64,000 bases of DNA from Butyricicoccus_A sp963601915 (GTDB lineage Bacteria > Bacillota > Clostridia > Oscillospirales > Butyricicoccaceae). Position numbers and translations under genes: made by a program. Positions 44,005-52,220 of the stretch are shown in pieces. The stretch's first letter is position 1, and each line of letters starts with the position of its first letter. The notes beneath the pieces were generated by a model, which worked only from the letters and a program-made list of their open reading frames with translations, made no database searches and was not told where the DNA came from. Location of the stretch: NCBI GenBank assembly GCA_963601915.1, contig CAVCGL010000009.1, positions 1 to 64,000 of the forward strand. The letters are read 5' to 3'.

Positions 44005-44800
44005 GCTGTTCCTCCCCGATTCTCTGCCGCACGGCTTCATACAACAAAACGGCTGCCGCTGCGGACGCGTTGAGCGAATTGACCTTTCCCTTCATCGGAA
44101 TGCTGACAATGCCATCGCACTTTTCGCGGACAAGACGGCTGAGGCCGCTGCCCTCCGAGCCGATGACAATGGCTGTCGCGCCGACAAAGTTGGTCTGATA
44201 CAGGCTGGTATCTCCGCCGGCATCCGCGCCAAATACCCAGACGCCTTTTTCCTTCAGCGTATCAATGGCCGCTGCCAAATTGGTAACACGTGCCACGCCG
44301 ATGTGCTCAATGGCACCGGCAGATGCCTTGGCTGCGGTCGCCGTGAGACCAACCGAACGGCGCTTCGGGATGATGACACCGTGTGCACCGGCGGTCTCTG
44401 CCGAACGAATCACAGCGCCCAGATTGTGCGGATCGGTCAACCCGTCGCAAATCATGATGAGCGGCTGCTCTCCGCGATCTGCGGCAGTCTGCAAAATATC
44501 CTCCAGCGAGACATATTCATGCGCCGCTGCCTGCGCAATGACGCCCTGATGCACGCCGGTTTCGCTCATGGCATCCAGCTTGCGGCGATCTACCTGTGTC
44601 ACAACAGCACCGGCTGCCTTCGCCATAGCGACAATATCCGCCATGCGGCCGTTCTGATCCGGTGCAACAAACAATTTATCCACGGTTCTGCCTGCGCGAA
44701 GCAGCTCCAGAACCTCGTTTCTGCCTTCATACAGCGTGGTTTCCGTCTCTTCCTCGTGCTGCGGGCGTTTATGAAATGTCTTTTTTGTTTTCTGACTCAT
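43997..44800 (-). CDS. rlmB: 23S rRNA 2'-O-methyltransferase RlmB-like (TrmH family)
   Basis: This 267-residue SPOUT enzyme has an N-terminal L7Ae-like domain (YEGRNEVLELLRAGRTVDKLFVA) and the knotted catalytic domain with CDGLTDPHNLGAVIRSAETAGAHGVI, VIGSEGSGLS and IPMKGKVNSLNASAAAAV. These match RlmB, which methylates G2251 of 23S rRNA, better than the paralogue at 30037. ATG at 44800 has GGAG 8 bases upstream; the frame extends to 44845. It overlaps the large downstream gene by 8 bases, so the two are translationally linked. Confidence 0.92.
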   Translation of the reverse strand: MSQKTKKTFHKRPQHEEETETTLYEGRNEVLELLRAGRTVDKLFVAPDQNGRMADIVAMAKAAGAVVTQVDRRKLDAMSETGVHQGVIAQAAAHEYVSLEDILQTAADRGEQPLIMICDGLTDPHNLGAVIRSAETAGAHGVIIPKRRSVGLTATAAKASAGAIEHIGVARVTNLAAAIDTLKEKGVWVFGADAGGDTSLYQTNFVGATAIVIGSEGSGLSRLVREKCDGIVSIPMKGKVNSLNASAAAAVLLYEAVRQRIGEEQHG

Positions 44801-44835
44801 AGCTATAACTCCATTTATCCATACTCGATACGTCC

Positions 44836-44864
44836 AGTATAACACAAAACTCGGATGCCTGACA
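44836..44864 (-). promoter_or_regulatory. Probable promoter of rlmB and the pseudo-ATPase gene
   Basis: TATACT (44836-44841) on the minus strand is preceded by TGT, an extended -10. The -35 (TGTCAG at 17 bases) is poor. The same TGTGTTATACT string occurs before the gene at 46633. Confidence 0.5.
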
Positions 44865-44932
44865 GCAAAACCGTAAACTTTATGTCCCGTTCACGGATTT
44901 TTCACAAGCTGCTCGCCGCTCCCGCCGGAGAA

Positions 44933-46051
44933 TTAGTCGTAATCGTAAAACCGGTGAATCTCTCCCTGATGAATCGCATCGGGGAAGTGTCCCTCTCGCT
45001 CCGGTGGGAGAATGCCGTTGAGGTGCATGTTGTGATATATTTCTTCCAAGTCACCCTCGAGTCCCGGCGCTTGTATCTGCTTTTGATATGCTTCAATTTC
45101 ATCCAGCATAGACAGTGCCATGTCTCGATTGGCTTGTAATCCGCCCTCTATTTCTCGACCCAAACCTTTATTCATTCCCCATCGCTCTGCAATGGAATCC
45201 AAAAAGAGGTCAACTTCATCCAATATAGCAGATAAACACGTTTGCTTTTTCTCTTGTTCCGCCTGTTCAAATTTTTGCTTTGCTTTTTCATAATCGGTGC
45301 GATATGGTTCATCACAGGCAAACAACTGGCTGCTCAAATAGAAACAGCTATCTGTTTTTGCTTCCATTTTTTTACGCACACAGTCAATCATACAAAATGT
45401 ATCATATAGTATCTGCAACCGCTGTTCTCTTTCTTCTATATTCTCTGGTGTGCGGACTGCGTAATATACATAATACTCTATCAACACATACTCTGCATAC
45501 GATGTATCTGTTTCCAGTTTATCTAGCAGTTTTAGCTTTTGTTTTCTGTCTAACCGGCTGTTCTCTTCTGTCCATCGCTGTTTTGTCCGTTGAAATTTTT
45601 TCCAAGCATTCTTCCATTCAACTCGTGCAGAAACAATTTCTTCCGGTTCTCCCGATTTATCTATTTCTTCATCATCCTCTAGCCATTCCCAGTTTGTCAT
45701 CCCGGAGATGCCTACCATTCCCAGCGCTCCAAGTAGATACATGATATCGATGGGTTCATAATATCTTGTACACTCCATTGGAAAGATGAGCAGAAAAAAT
45801 ATAGCAATGTAAAACTGCCACTGCAAAATAAAAAATGCAATCTTTTTCTTCTGAATATATTGTGAATATCCTAAATGCAACAGTCGTTTCACAAAAGATT
45901 TACTCTTTTGAATCTCGTCTGCTTTCTCAATTCCAACTTCACGTTTCAAAATAGAGTTCATGGTAAGCCATGTAATTCCCATTCCGCCAAGCCAAAATAT
46001 CATAATCATGATAAATGCACTCAATGTCCATTCCGGATTTGCCCATGACAT
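44933..46051 (-). CDS. Orphan membrane protein with cytoplasmic helical region
   Basis: This 372-residue protein is not assigned to a family. It has a first helix (about 10-31), a second pair (about 72-92 and 102-117), and then a long soluble, charged, helix-rich region (WKNAWKKFQRTKQRWTEENSRLDRKQKLKLLDKLE ... FEQAEQEKKQTCL). The coding DNA is visibly AT-richer than its neighbours and uses more AAA/ATA codons, which suggests horizontal gain. It lies 12 bases behind the next gene and probably shares its transcript. No clear terminator follows. Confidence 0.7.
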   Translation of the reverse strand: MSWANPEWTLSAFIMIMIFWLGGMGITWLTMNSILKREVGIEKADEIQKSKSFVKRLLHLGYSQYIQKKKIAFFILQWQFYIAIFFLLIFPMECTRYYEPIDIMYLLGALGMVGISGMTNWEWLEDDEEIDKSGEPEEIVSARVEWKNAWKKFQRTKQRWTEENSRLDRKQKLKLLDKLETDTSYAEYVLIEYYVYYAVRTPENIEEREQRLQILYDTFCMIDCVRKKMEAKTDSCFYLSSQLFACDEPYRTDYEKAKQKFEQAEQEKKQTCLSAILDEVDLFLDSIAERWGMNKGLGREIEGGLQANRDMALSMLDEIEAYQKQIQAPGLEGDLEEIYHNMHLNGILPPEREGHFPDAIHQGEIHRFYDYD

Positions 46052-46063
46052 ATATGTTCCTCC

Positions 46064-46633
46064 TCACGGTATCGGCTTTCCCAGCCATTCGCCCAAGTCT
46101 ATCGCCACTTGATATACATTTCCTGTTTTGCAAGTCATAACCGTTTGCTCTGCTGTCAATAATTCTATTATCAAAAATGTATTCGATGCATATCTTCCTG
46201 TATGCTCTTCTCGATACACGTCCTTGATTCCCGTAATATATTTCTTATTTACAGCAAATACACCGCTAACACACAACGCAACAAACCAATCCCCATAGGC
46301 AACAATTTCCACGCCGTTGCTAAGAATTCCTTGCATGAAAATGCCTTGCATGTCTTTGTCAAAGTCCGTGTTCAAATATTTTTCTTGCTGTTTAATCCGT
46401 TTTATGACTTTTCGATTCTCTTTCTCAAACTCATATTTCATCCATACAATGCACAGCAAAAGCGGAACATCTACGATTCCTGCCAAGATGACATCTTCTT
46501 TCGTAATATGATGGATGTCTACCATGTCAACCGTCACAAGAACGGCAAGTATGACGAGCAGAATACTGACAAACCAAAACATAAATGTACTCTGCCGCTT
46601 CACTATCGTCTTTTTCGTAACCGGTGTGTTCAT
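46064..46633 (-). CDS. Orphan two-helix membrane protein
   Basis: This 189-residue protein has two helices near the N-terminus (about 17-36 and 47-65), a charged linker, and a C-terminal strand-rich domain (VEIVAYGDWFVALCVSGVFAVNKKYITGIKDV ... FLIIELLTAEQTVMTCKTG) that looks like a small beta-barrel or PH-like fold, by pattern only. It is AT-rich like its partner at 44933, and GGAGG precedes the start. Family unknown. Confidence 0.7.
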   Translation of the reverse strand: MNTPVTKKTIVKRQSTFMFWFVSILLVILAVLVTVDMVDIHHITKEDVILAGIVDVPLLLCIVWMKYEFEKENRKVIKRIKQQEKYLNTDFDKDMQGIFMQGILSNGVEIVAYGDWFVALCVSGVFAVNKKYITGIKDVYREEHTGRYASNTFLIIELLTAEQTVMTCKTGNVYQVAIDLGEWLGKPIP

Positions 46634-46663
46634 CTCTCTCCCTCCTTGTCGTGCTTTCAGTAT

Positions 46664-46703
46664 AACACAAAAGCAGGCTTTCTCCCAAAGAAAAAGCCTG
46701 CTT
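46664..46703 (-). terminator. Terminator of the SLH amidase gene
   Basis: An 11-bp stem AAGCAGGCTTT/AAAGCCTGCTT (46671-46681 with 46693-46703) is followed on the minus strand by TTGTGTTATACT. The last hexamer is the likely -10 (46659-46664) of the gene at 46633, so terminator and promoter are fused. Confidence 0.75.
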
Positions 46704-46716
46704 TGCGCAGCAATCT

Positions 46717-48081
46717 TTACTTGATGTTTTCCGTCATATGCTGCAGCATGACCGCGGTCTCTGCGCGCGTCGCGCCGGATGTCGGAAGCAGCTTCAAGGT
46801 GCCGTCCTCCATCTTAGAGCCGGAGATAATGCCGTTCTGCACAGCCCAAGACACGGCGTTCACTGCCCAATCTGATACATCTGCGGCATCCGCAAAGGCG
46901 TCCAAACTGTACGTTGTCGGCTGTCCATGCTTGAACTTGTAGAGCATCATCGCAAGCTGTTCGCGCGTAATCAGATCATCCGGGGAAAATGTCGTCTCCG
47001 AGGTACCGGCAGTGATGTCGTTTTCCGCCGCCCAAGTCACCGCCTGATAATACCAATCACCCTGCTGAACGTCTGTAAACGGATTGTCGCTCTGTACCTG
47101 CGGCGTACCGGAGAGATTGTACAGCGTCTGTACCGCCATAGCGCGGGTCAAGGTTTTGTTCGGAGAAAATGTGCTGGCAGACGTGCCCTTCATCCATCCC
47201 TGCTGATAGGCAAAGACAACCGATGCATAATACCAATCCGTGGTATACACATCCTCAAACGGCGCATCACCCTTTGCAGCGGCAGAATTGCTGGATTTGA
47301 GCTTCAGATTATATGCCGCAGCGATTGCCTTGGCATCTGCCTGTCCCATCTGCTTGAGCTTGGCATCGGAGGACAGATAGGTATTGTAATCGGAACTGTT
47401 TGAGATAAACGCATGTTCTACAATCATGCTCGGTATATTGGCCATTGTAGCATTTCGGATGATGCTGTAATAATCCGCCTTGGAGCCATCCGGATATTTG
47501 TTTTCCGTGCTGTTTTTCTGCAAGTAGCCGCGATTATACAGTCCCAGACTCTCCAAATTGCTGAGAATCCGGCTCGCGGTCTTTTTGGATTCCGTGAGCA
47601 GTGCCGGACGGTAATTGCCGTTCGGTACAATCACCAGCTCGCCGTGCGCACTGCTGCTGTCTGCGGAATTGATATGTAAGCTGACCATCAAATCAGATTG
47701 GACAGACTGTGCATACTTGACGCGGTCAGACAGCTCCAAAAACGTATCGTTATCGCGCGTCATATACACTTTGACGCCCGCGTATTTGCTCAATTCCTCG
47801 CGGCAGGCCAGACCGATTTTCAGGTTCATTTCCTTTTCCATCGCGGTCTTGCCGTTCCATTTTTGTGTCGCACCGCTGTCCTTGCCGCCGTGGCCCGGAT
47901 CCAGCGTCACAATCAATGTGCCGTTATTGGTGCCGTACTGTCTATTGCGCACGCCGGTGCTCGGCTGCAAGGTGACATCCTCCTCGCCTTCCATTTGCAC
48001 AGTTTCCGTCGCCCATGCCGGTGCGCTCACGATCAGCAGCAAACAGGCAGCGAGCAACAAACTGGTCAGTTTTTTTCTCAT
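46717..48081 (-). CDS. Exported N-acetylmuramoyl-L-alanine amidase with SLH repeats
   Basis: This 454-residue protein cuts the amide bond between muramic acid and the stem peptide. It has a signal peptide (1-24, cleavage after AWA), an Amidase_3 domain (about 55-255) with zinc ligands His64 (DPGHGGKDSG), Glu84 and His136 (LMVSLHINSA), and catalytic Glu222 (IVEHAFIS). Three SLH repeats follow (FEDVYTTDWYYASVVFAYQQGWMKG, FTDVQQGDWYYQAV, ADAADVSDWAVNAVSWA), which bind secondary wall polymer. It is a cell-surface hydrolase for growth or separation. Confidence 0.93.
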   Translation of the reverse strand: MRKKLTSLLLAACLLLIVSAPAWATETVQMEGEEDVTLQPSTGVRNRQYGTNNGTLIVTLDPGHGGKDSGATQKWNGKTAMEKEMNLKIGLACREELSKYAGVKVYMTRDNDTFLELSDRVKYAQSVQSDLMVSLHINSADSSSAHGELVIVPNGNYRPALLTESKKTASRILSNLESLGLYNRGYLQKNSTENKYPDGSKADYYSIIRNATMANIPSMIVEHAFISNSSDYNTYLSSDAKLKQMGQADAKAIAAAYNLKLKSSNSAAAKGDAPFEDVYTTDWYYASVVFAYQQGWMKGTSASTFSPNKTLTRAMAVQTLYNLSGTPQVQSDNPFTDVQQGDWYYQAVTWAAENDITAGTSETTFSPDDLITREQLAMMLYKFKHGQPTTYSLDAFADAADVSDWAVNAVSWAVQNGIISGSKMEDGTLKLLPTSGATRAETAVMLQHMTENIK

Positions 48082-48116
48082 GTTGTTCCATTAAATCCTT
48101 TCTGTGAAATTTTGAT

Positions 48117-48154
48117 GCAAAAACAGACTTTTCTGAAACGAAAAGTCTGTTTTT
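48117..48154 (-). terminator. Terminator of the hom-thrB-lysC operon
   Basis: A 15-bp perfect stem (48119-48133 with 48140-48154; AAAAACAGACTTTTC and complement) with a T run on the minus strand lies 7 bases behind lysC. Confidence 0.9.
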
Positions 48155-48160
48155 CTGTGT

Positions 48161-49366
48161 TTAATTAAAGAACTTATCGTGTACCGCGCGAACAGCACGT
48201 GTCGCATCCTCTTCGTCAATCAGAACGGAAATCTTGATTTCCGAGGTAGAGATCATGCGGATATTTACCTGTGCACTGGCCAAGGCGTCAAACAGCTTTG
48301 CCGCGACGCCCGGCGTCGAGGTCATGCCTGCGCCGACAACCGAAACCTTTGCGAGATCCGACTTGCCGGAAACGCTCTCAAAATGCAGACGCTCTTGATT
48401 TTCTTCCAAAATCTTCATCGCCGCATCCAGCTGACCGCGCTTGATGGTAAAGCTGATGTCACGCACGTCATCGTGTCCGATAGACTGCAGGATAATATCT
48501 ACATTGATGCCGTTGTTCGCCAAAAGAGAGAACAGGCGGAACGCATTGCCCGGCTTGTCCGGAATGCCCATGACGGCAATTCGTGCCGTGTCCTTATCGC
48601 AGGCCACACCGCTGATAATCATCTTTTCCACAGAAACAACCTCCTTAACCTTGGTTCCCGGATTTCTGGTCAGGCTGGACAGCACTTCCAGATCAATGTT
48701 ATACTTCTTCGCCATCTCAACCGAACGATTGTGCAGAACCTGTGCGCCTAAGGACGCCAGCTCCAGCATTTCATCAAACGTAATTTCCTCCAGCTTTCGC
48801 GCATTGGGTACAATGCGCGGATCCGCTGTATATACGCCGTCTACGTCGGTGTAAATCTGGCACAGGTCGGCGCCCAGCGCTGCCGCAATGGCAACCGCCG
48901 TCGTGTCCGAGCCGCCGCGTCCCAGTGTTGTGATGCTCTGATGGCTGTTGATGCCCTGAAATCCTGCGACAACCACAATGCGGTGTCTGTCCAGCAGACT
49001 GCGGATGCGCTCGGGTCTCACGTGATGAATCCGCGCAGAACCGTACTCTAAGCTGGTCTCAATGCCAGCCTGCCAGCCGGTCAGGCTCGTCGCGTGATAG
49101 CCCAGCTTCTCGATTGCCATCGCAAGCAAGGACATAGAAATCTGTTCTCCTGCGCTGAGCAGGACATCCATCTCTCTGGCTGGCGGGTTGTCGGTAATCT
49201 CCGCCGCCTTTGCGATAAAATCATCCGTGGTGTCGCCCTGTGCGGATACCACAACAACGACCTGATTGCCGGCAGCCGCCGTTCTGGTTACAATATCCGC
49301 CACATTAAAGATGCGTTCTGTGTTCGCAACGGAAGTTCCGCCGAACTTTTGCACAATTAAAGCCAT
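48161..49366 (-). CDS. lysC: Aspartate kinase
   Basis: Aspartate kinase phosphorylates aspartate, the entry to lysine, threonine and methionine. The 401-residue monofunctional enzyme begins IVQKFGGTSVANTERI, has VVVSAQGDTTDDFI, TLGRGGSDTTAVAIAAALGAD, YTDVDGVYTADPR, and two C-terminal ACT domains (VMGIPDKPGNAF, VSVVGAGMTSTPGVAAKLF) for feedback control. It is last in the ACT-hom-thrB-lysC operon. Confidence 0.97.
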   Translation of the reverse strand: MALIVQKFGGTSVANTERIFNVADIVTRTAAAGNQVVVVVSAQGDTTDDFIAKAAEITDNPPAREMDVLLSAGEQISMSLLAMAIEKLGYHATSLTGWQAGIETSLEYGSARIHHVRPERIRSLLDRHRIVVVAGFQGINSHQSITTLGRGGSDTTAVAIAAALGADLCQIYTDVDGVYTADPRIVPNARKLEEITFDEMLELASLGAQVLHNRSVEMAKKYNIDLEVLSSLTRNPGTKVKEVVSVEKMIISGVACDKDTARIAVMGIPDKPGNAFRLFSLLANNGINVDIILQSIGHDDVRDISFTIKRGQLDAAMKILEENQERLHFESVSGKSDLAKVSVVGAGMTSTPGVAAKLFDALASAQVNIRMISTSEIKISVLIDEEDATRAVRAVHDKFFN

Positions 49367-49391
49367 GTGCCTGCCTCCTACTTCTCTCTCC

Positions 49392-49411
49392 CCTGCGCCG
49401 CTGTGCGCAGG
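49392..49411. repeat. Hairpin between thrB and lysC
   Basis: CCTGCGC and GCGCAGG pair perfectly across a 6-base loop. No T run follows, so it may act in mRNA processing rather than termination. Confidence 0.5.
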
Positions 49412-49433
49412 CTCTCTGTATCTGTTGCCGGAA

Positions 49434-50354
49434 TCAGAGATCCAGCTTTTCCAGCGCGCCGTCTTCCGTCGGTGTCACGAGAGCACCCACTTCATCACAC
49501 GACAGCAGAACCGGCTTCCAATCCGGAAAACGCTCTGCAAAGTACATGCAAGCGCGGCTGTAATATGTCTTGTCTTCCTTGTCCACCATCGCAATAATGG
49601 TCGGGCCTGCGCCGGACAGGAATGCACCGAGGGCACCCAGTCCCTTGGCGCTCTTGACCACCTCTTCGCCGTTCGGAATCAAACCGAAACGATACGGCTG
49701 GTGCAGGCAGTCGCCCGCCGCCACCATCAGGTTGTGCAGGTCGCCGGTGACCAGCGAGCCGGTGAGCAGCGCTGCGCGCGACAGGTTAAATACCGCATCT
49801 TTGTGTGGAATGGTCTTCGGAATCGCCTGACGCGCCTTTTCTGTGGACAGCTCAAAATTCGGGATAAATGCCACAAAATCCACTTTATCCGCAATCGGCA
49901 CGCGCACGCTCCACACCTTGCCATACTCCAAGAGGGAGGTGCAGAAGCCGCCGAGAATCGCCGGTGTCGAATTGTCCGGATGGCCTTCGATTGCCGCCGC
50001 CAGATCAATGATATTTTCCTGATGCAGCGGGCCGCCCAGCAGCGCATTGGCGCCGATGAGACCGGCTACCGTGCACGCAGAGGACGAGCCCAAGCCGCGT
50101 GTCTGCGGAATATCGCAGTCCTCAATGAGCTTGAGACCCGGCATCGGCTTGCCGCAGATGTCATACACGCGCTTGGCGCACTGATAAATCAGATTGCTCT
50201 CATCGCTCGGCACGTGCTCTCCATGCGTAGCGGAGATGTCGATGTGGTCGCTCTCTTCCATATAAAAGGTATTGTACAAATTCAGCGCAATGCCAATGGA
50301 GTCAAAGCCAGGACCCATGTTGGCACTTGTCGCCGGTACTCTTACAGTAATCAT
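49434..50354 (-). CDS. thrB: Homoserine kinase
   Basis: ThrB phosphorylates homoserine for threonine synthesis. The 306-residue GHMP kinase has RVPATSANMGPGFDSIGIAL at the N-terminus, the ATP loop PQTRGLGSSSACTVAGL, and the C-terminal LGAFLSGAGPTIIAM. It starts one base after hom. No threonine synthase gene is in this operon. Confidence 0.96.
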   Translation of the reverse strand: MITVRVPATSANMGPGFDSIGIALNLYNTFYMEESDHIDISATHGEHVPSDESNLIYQCAKRVYDICGKPMPGLKLIEDCDIPQTRGLGSSSACTVAGLIGANALLGGPLHQENIIDLAAAIEGHPDNSTPAILGGFCTSLLEYGKVWSVRVPIADKVDFVAFIPNFELSTEKARQAIPKTIPHKDAVFNLSRAALLTGSLVTGDLHNLMVAAGDCLHQPYRFGLIPNGEEVVKSAKGLGALGAFLSGAGPTIIAMVDKEDKTYYSRACMYFAERFPDWKPVLLSCDEVGALVTPTEDGALEKLDL

Positions 50355-50355
50355 A

Positions 50356-51567
50356 TTACAGCACCCTCATGCAGCCCAGAACATTGCCGAGCTGTGCTTT
50401 CTTTTCATTCATTTCAGCTGTGGTCAGCGTATCGGTCAAAACAGCCGCTTCGTCTGCCTGCACCGATTCCAGTGCCTTGCTGTTCGGGAATGCCTGTGCC
50501 AGCTTGTCCGCAGCATCCGCTCCCTGCACGCGAATATACCAGTTAGAAGCAAACGTGTCAAGCGAACGAACGAGATTTTTGCTGCCGTCGCCCCAGCCAA
50601 TCTTGCGGCGCTTGTCCTTGTTCACGGCGCAGTCAATGACATCTGCCGCAACAGCGGAAGCGGTTGCGAGCTTGCCTGCACCCTGACCATAGAACATGGC
50701 ATCGCCCAGCATATCGCCGGTCACAAGAATGCCGTTAAATACACCGGTAACGCAAGCGAGCGGGCTGGTTTTCTCGACAAAATGCGGGGCAACAAACGCA
50801 TAAAATGTGCCGTCCTCCTGCAAAACAGTTCTGCCCAGCAGCTTGACAACGCTGTTTGCCTGCTCTGCATACGCAACGTCCTGCAGGGTGATTGCGGTAA
50901 TGCCCTCGGTCTCTACCTTTTCCGGTTCGATATTATCTCCATATGCAATGTCTGCCAGAATGCACACCTTGCGGCAGGCATCAATGCCTTCGACATCTGC
51001 TGCCGGATTGGCTTCTGCATAGCCGAGATCCTGTGCTTCCTTGAGTGCGGTTGCAAAGTCCAAACCGCCGTCAATCATGCGGTTGAGAATGTAGTTTGTC
51101 GTGCCGTTGAGAATGCCGGTGATCTGGGTCAGATGATTGGCTGTCAGGCAGCGCTGCATCGGGCGAATGATCGGGATACCGCCGCCGACAGATGCCTCGA
51201 ACAGATAATTGACGTTTTTCTCCTCAGCAATGCGGAGCAGCTCAGCGCCATGCGTTGCCACCAGTTCCTTGTTGGACGTGACAACGTGCTTGCCTGCCTC
51301 CAGGCTGCGCTTGGTGAAGGTATAGGCTGCGCCCTTGCCGCCCATCGTCTCAATGACAATGCTGACCTCCGGATCGTTTTCAATGACAGCAAAGTCCTTG
51401 ACAAACCGCTCCTGATGCGGTTCATTCGGGAAATCGCGCAGATCCAGAATATATTTTACTTCGATTTCTTCTCCTGCATTGCGTGCAACGGTATCCGCAT
51501 TGCGTTCGAGAACTTCAAGGGTGCCGGAACCAACGGTTCCAAAGCCCAAAATGGCAGCTTTCAACAT
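50356..51567 (-). CDS. hom: Homoserine dehydrogenase
   Basis: Hom reduces aspartate semialdehyde to homoserine. The 403-residue protein has the NAD(P) fold (AAILGFGTVGSGTLEVLERN), VTSNKELVATHG, FEASVGGGIPIIRPM, LNGTTNYIL, and a substrate segment EANPAADVEGIDACRK. The C-terminal ACT domain supports threonine feedback. AAGGAGG lies before the ATG. It is 19 bases behind the ACT regulator. Confidence 0.97.
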   Translation of the reverse strand: MLKAAILGFGTVGSGTLEVLERNADTVARNAGEEIEVKYILDLRDFPNEPHQERFVKDFAVIENDPEVSIVIETMGGKGAAYTFTKRSLEAGKHVVTSNKELVATHGAELLRIAEEKNVNYLFEASVGGGIPIIRPMQRCLTANHLTQITGILNGTTNYILNRMIDGGLDFATALKEAQDLGYAEANPAADVEGIDACRKVCILADIAYGDNIEPEKVETEGITAITLQDVAYAEQANSVVKLLGRTVLQEDGTFYAFVAPHFVEKTSPLACVTGVFNGILVTGDMLGDAMFYGQGAGKLATASAVAADVIDCAVNKDKRRKIGWGDGSKNLVRSLDTFASNWYIRVQGADAADKLAQAFPNSKALESVQADEAAVLTDTLTTAEMNEKKAQLGNVLGCMRVL

Positions 51568-51586
51568 GGTTTTTCCTCCTTATTTG

Positions 51587-52030
51587 TCATTCCTTTGCCA
51601 GAATCTCCATACGGGATACGCCGGCAATGGCAAGAATCTCAGACATCATCTGTTCCACCGGCCGATTCATCTCGCCGGTTCGTGCCGCAACGGTCACCGC
51701 CGCCTGTCCGTTGACAGGGATGGACTGATTGATCGTCAGAATATTGGCACCGGCACGGGCAAACACAGACAAAATTTCGGACAACACGCCCGCCTCGTCT
51801 GTGACCATCAGATTAAACGTGATGATGCTGTGCGTCGCCGCTTCAAACAGCGGCTTGATTCCATCTTTATATTTGTAATATGCGCTTCGGCTGAGACCCA
51901 CCTGTTGTGTCGCCTCGCCGACGGTTCGGCATATGCCGCTTTGCAGAGTGCGATTCACCTGCGCCACCTTCAAAAATACCTCTGGCAGCAGGGACGAGTC
52001 TACAATATAATATTTCGGCTGCTGTTCCAA
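51587..52030 (-). CDS. ACT-domain protein (PheB/UPF0735-type)
   Basis: This 147-residue protein has an N-terminal helix-turn-helix-like part (VNRTLQSGICRTVGEATQQVGLSRSAYYKYKDGI) and a C-terminal ACT domain (VTDEAGVLSEILSVFARAGANILTINQSIPVNGQAAVTV). It belongs to the YszB/PheB group. It starts at TTG (52030) with GGAG upstream and leads the hom-thrB-lysC operon, so it may sense an amino acid and regulate the pathway; that is inference. Confidence 0.9.
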   Translation of the reverse strand: MEQQPKYYIVDSSLLPEVFLKVAQVNRTLQSGICRTVGEATQQVGLSRSAYYKYKDGIKPLFEAATHSIITFNLMVTDEAGVLSEILSVFARAGANILTINQSIPVNGQAAVTVAARTGEMNRPVEQMMSEILAIAGVSRMEILAKE

Positions 52031-52099
52031 TGTCTATCGGCTCCTTTCGGAAGGCGTTTGTGTCTTTCTGTGAAAAACATTTGTTTTTGCAGCATTGCT

Positions 52100-52129
52100 A
52101 TCATACCATAAAAACCAACGGCAACGCAA
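52100..52129 (-). promoter_or_regulatory. Promoter of the ACT-hom-thrB-lysC operon
   Basis: TTGCGT (52124-52129) and TATGAT (52100-52105), 18 bases apart on the minus strand, with TGG ahead of the -10 giving an extended element. Confidence 0.65.
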
Positions 52130-52172
52130 CCCTTTTTCGGCAAAATTCTCGTTTCACCCGTAAGATTTGCAC

Positions 52173-52206
52173 AAAAAAGAGAGAACCGGTGTGTTCCGGT
52201 TCTCTC
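52173..52206 (-). terminator. Terminator of the SLH-transglutaminase gene
   Basis: An 11-bp stem GAGAGAACCGG/CCGGTTCTCTC (52179-52189 with 52196-52206) is followed on the minus strand by six T. Confidence 0.88.
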
Positions 52207-52220
52207 CGATAAAATCTGGA

